From positions 1-14,699 of the forward strand of contig CALPSU020000027.1 of NCBI GenBank assembly GCA_943326315.2: a stretch of 14,699 nt of DNA, written 5' to 3'. Under the pieces are notes generated by a model. That model made no database searches and was not told where the DNA came from. It was given only the letters and a program-made list of their open reading frames with translations. How positions within the stretch are numbered: position 1 is the first letter of the stretch; the number at the start of each line of letters is the position of its first letter. Source of the DNA: Chryseobacterium gleum. Lineage in GTDB: Bacteria; Bacteroidota; Bacteroidia; Flavobacteriales_D; Crocinitomicaceae. The position numbers and the translations under genes were made by a program. Shown one piece after another: positions 13,213 to 14,699 of this stretch.

Positions 13213-13845
13213 TCAATTTTCCTCTTCCACTTCTTCCTCTTCTTCTCCTTTTTTATGTTTTTTATCCATTTTTCCGAGAGGAAAGAAAAAGGTAATTCTA
13301 TATATTACAGGGATATATCCAGCAACTTGTCCAGTCTGTGAATTTGTTTTCTTCATCATATAAGTTGATCTGAAAGGACTATTCATACTGTTAATTGCAT
13401 CGTAAAACACTCCTGCATTAACACGAACAAAGTTTTTAAATTCTCTTGAAAAACCTCCTCCTAGAAATAAGGTAGAAGCATAATTTGAAGTAGGAGTGAG
13501 TATTCCCATAATATTCATAGGGGTTTTAAATATTTCATATTCAGCACCAATAAAAACTGCATTTCCATATCTTACATGAATAAAAGCTCCAGCACCATAA
13601 ATTGAAAAAGAAAAACTTTGCGATACCGTGTTTGATGCCCAACTTTTTATCATTCTAAATGAAGGTCCAACTACTACATTTTCACTTATTTTATGGCCAT
13701 ATTTAAGGCCTAGTCCAAATGCGCCTCCCATTGTTGAAGCACTAGCATATCCTTCTATCCCCAATTCAGGCCGACCATTTTGTTGAGAATGATACGCTCC
13801 AAAAGTTCCGACAAAAATTAAGAATGTTATAATTCTTGTATTCAT
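13213..13845 (-). CDS. Predicted outer-membrane beta-barrel-like protein with acidic tail
   Basis: The protein has 210 residues. An N-terminal signal peptide (MNTRIITFLIFVGTFGAYHS, cleavage likely at 17-20) lacks a lipobox. The mature chain alternates polar and aromatic or hydrophobic residues in strands such as GGAFGLGLKYGHKI, NVVVGPSFRMIKSW, FSIYGAGAFIHVRY and TLFLGGGFSREF. The Gly-rich turns fit a small outer-membrane barrel of about eight strands. The last strand-like segment, VIYRITFFFPLG, resembles a C-terminal barrel strand. It is followed by a basic patch, KMDKKHKK (192-199), and an acidic end, GEEEEEVEEEN (200-210). I do not recognise a specific family. It converges on the FKBP operon and is divergent from folD. 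Confidence 0.75.
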   Translation of the reverse strand: MNTRIITFLIFVGTFGAYHSQQNGRPELGIEGYASASTMGGAFGLGLKYGHKISENVVVGPSFRMIKSWASNTVSQSFSFSIYGAGAFIHVRYGNAVFIGAEYEIFKTPMNIMGILTPTSNYASTLFLGGGFSREFKNFVRVNAGVFYDAINSMNSPFRSTYMMKKTNSQTGQVAGYIPVIYRITFFFPLGKMDKKHKKGEEEEEVEEEN

Positions 13846-13865
13846 TTTAAATATTTTATTTATAA

Positions 13866-13873
13866 CAAAAATA
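13866..13873 (-). promoter_or_regulatory. -7 promoter element for the outer-membrane protein gene
   Basis: The minus strand reads TATTTTTG, fitting TAnnTTTG, 20 nt before the ATG at 13845. No -33 TTG is seen. Confidence 0.45.
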
Positions 13874-13932
13874 AGGAATATAATAACCTAACTTCATTTT
13901 AACATTTCAATTCAATTATTTCCGATATCTCA

Positions 13933-13962
13933 TTGTAAATAAACAAAGGGGAAGTATCTTTG
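13933..13962 (+). promoter_or_regulatory. Consensus Bacteroidota promoter for folD
   Basis: TTG (13933-13935) is followed after exactly 19 nt by TATCTTTG (13955-13962), a full -33/-7 pair. The ATG is 15 nt further on, so the leader would be very short, about 10 nt. Confidence 0.75.
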
Positions 13963-13977
13963 TTCAAAATAAGTAAA

Positions 13978-14699
13978 ATGCAATTATTAGACGGCAAAGT
14001 CACATCGGAAGAAATTAAAAATGAATTAGCTCTAGCTGTTCAAGATCGTAAAAAGAATGGTAAGAAAATCCCTCATTTGGCGGCAATTTTAGTAGGAAAC
14101 GATGGTGGATCTTTGACCTATGTTAACGCAAAAGTGAAAGCATGTGAATTAATTGGTTTTGAAAGTACTTTAATTAAATACGATGAATCTGTTTCGGAAG
14201 AGATTTTATTAGAAAAAGTAAGGACTTTAAATGAAGATAAAAGTGTAGATGGTTTTATAGTTCAACTACCTCTTCCAAAGCATATTAATGAACTTAAAAT
14301 TACACAAGCAATAGATCCTAAAAAAGATGTAGACGGTTTTCATCCTGTTAATTTAGGTAATATGATTTTGAATATACCTTGTTTTTTACCAGCGACACCA
14401 GCAGGAATAGTTGAGTTATTAAAAAGAAATAAAATAGAAACTGAAGGTAAAAATTGTGTAATTATTGGAAGAAGTAACATTGTAGGTCTGCCTTTGAGTA
14501 TTTTATTAGCTCAAAATTCTAACCCAGGAAATTGTACGGTAACCTTAACTCATAGTAAAACAAAAAATCTAAAAGAAATTTGTTTGAATGCTGATATATT
14601 AATAGCTGCAATTGGAAAACCTGGATTTGTTACTGCTGATATGGTAAAAGAAGGAGCTGTAATAATTGATGTAGGAACTACAAGAGTTTTAGATGATTC
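13978..14699 (+). CDS. folD: Bifunctional methylenetetrahydrofolate dehydrogenase/cyclohydrolase (partial, 3' end missing)
   Basis: Cytoplasmic one-carbon enzyme that converts 5,10-methylene-tetrahydrofolate to 10-formyl-tetrahydrofolate with NADP+. The window holds the first 240 codons of about 285-295, and the frame is open to the last base. MQLLDGKVTSEEIKNEL is the typical start. The catalytic domain shows YVNAK at 48-52 with Tyr48 and Lys52, VDGFIVQLPLPKH at 90-102 with Gln96, and KDVDGFHPVN with Asp119. FLPATPAGIVELL leads to the Rossmann part, with VIIGRSNIVGLPL at 161-173 (cofactor loop) and a conserved DVGTTR near the end. It has its own consensus promoter and is divergent from the outer-membrane protein gene. 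Confidence 0.95.
   Translation, partial: MQLLDGKVTSEEIKNELALAVQDRKKNGKKIPHLAAILVGNDGGSLTYVNAKVKACELIGFESTLIKYDESVSEEILLEKVRTLNEDKSVDGFIVQLPLPKHINELKITQAIDPKKDVDGFHPVNLGNMILNIPCFLPATPAGIVELLKRNKIETEGKNCVIIGRSNIVGLPLSILLAQNSNPGNCTVTLTHSKTKNLKEICLNADILIAAIGKPGFVTADMVKEGAVIIDVGTTRVLDD

Noticed and set aside
13181..13363. Plus-strand Ser-rich open frame of 60 codons
   Set aside because: It is the reverse reading of the Glu-rich tail of the outer-membrane protein. The Ser run comes from the GAA/GAG tract.

Overview
The window is AT-rich DNA from a member of the Bacteroidota, most likely a flavobacterium (possibly Crocinitomicaceae-like; the family is a guess). Three things point there. Several gene starts are preceded by the Bacteroidota -7 element TAnnTTTG, and two of these have TTG exactly 19 nt upstream. 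Start codons have no consistent Shine-Dalgarno sequence. Small secreted proteins open with MKK and a lipobox of the form SxxSCKK. Nothing indicates a plasmid, phage, integrative element, CRISPR array, tRNA or rRNA. Most of the window looks like a chromosomal housekeeping region with fast-evolving envelope genes between conserved ones.

Left part (1-4000): the 3' end of an unrecognised gene, a degenerate heptamer repeat, a family 2 glycosyltransferase, type II dehydroquinase (aroQ), the tyrosine recombinase xerD divergent from aroQ with only 4 nt between start codons, and rimO, which converges on xerD across a shared terminator.

Middle part (4000-8700): a small lipoprotein of unknown role, a lipocalin-like lipoprotein, and a 493-nt non-coding stretch with a perfect 10-bp inverted repeat. 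ATP-dependent PEP carboxykinase (pckA) follows, with a strong terminator. Next, on the minus strand, comes the most unusual part of the window. Two related small lipoproteins, each with four cysteines in a CxC...C...C pattern besides the lipid-anchoring one, flank a three-helix membrane protein with a predicted periplasmic thioredoxin-like domain (CPFC motif). This could be an envelope thiol-redox enzyme with its substrates or partners.

Right part (8700-14699): a CorA-type metal transporter, a dispersed CACAGAG-type repeat, an M42-like metallopeptidase downstream of a YigZ/IMPACT-family gene in a probable operon, and a divergent operon of two FKBP-type proteins. The first FKBP protein is cytoplasmic and has a conserved domain; the second is a lipoprotein with a divergent domain. 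An outer-membrane beta-barrel-like protein with a charged acidic tail follows, then the first 240 codons of folD, which runs off the window. A second heptamer array lies between the yigZ-like and FKBP promoters.
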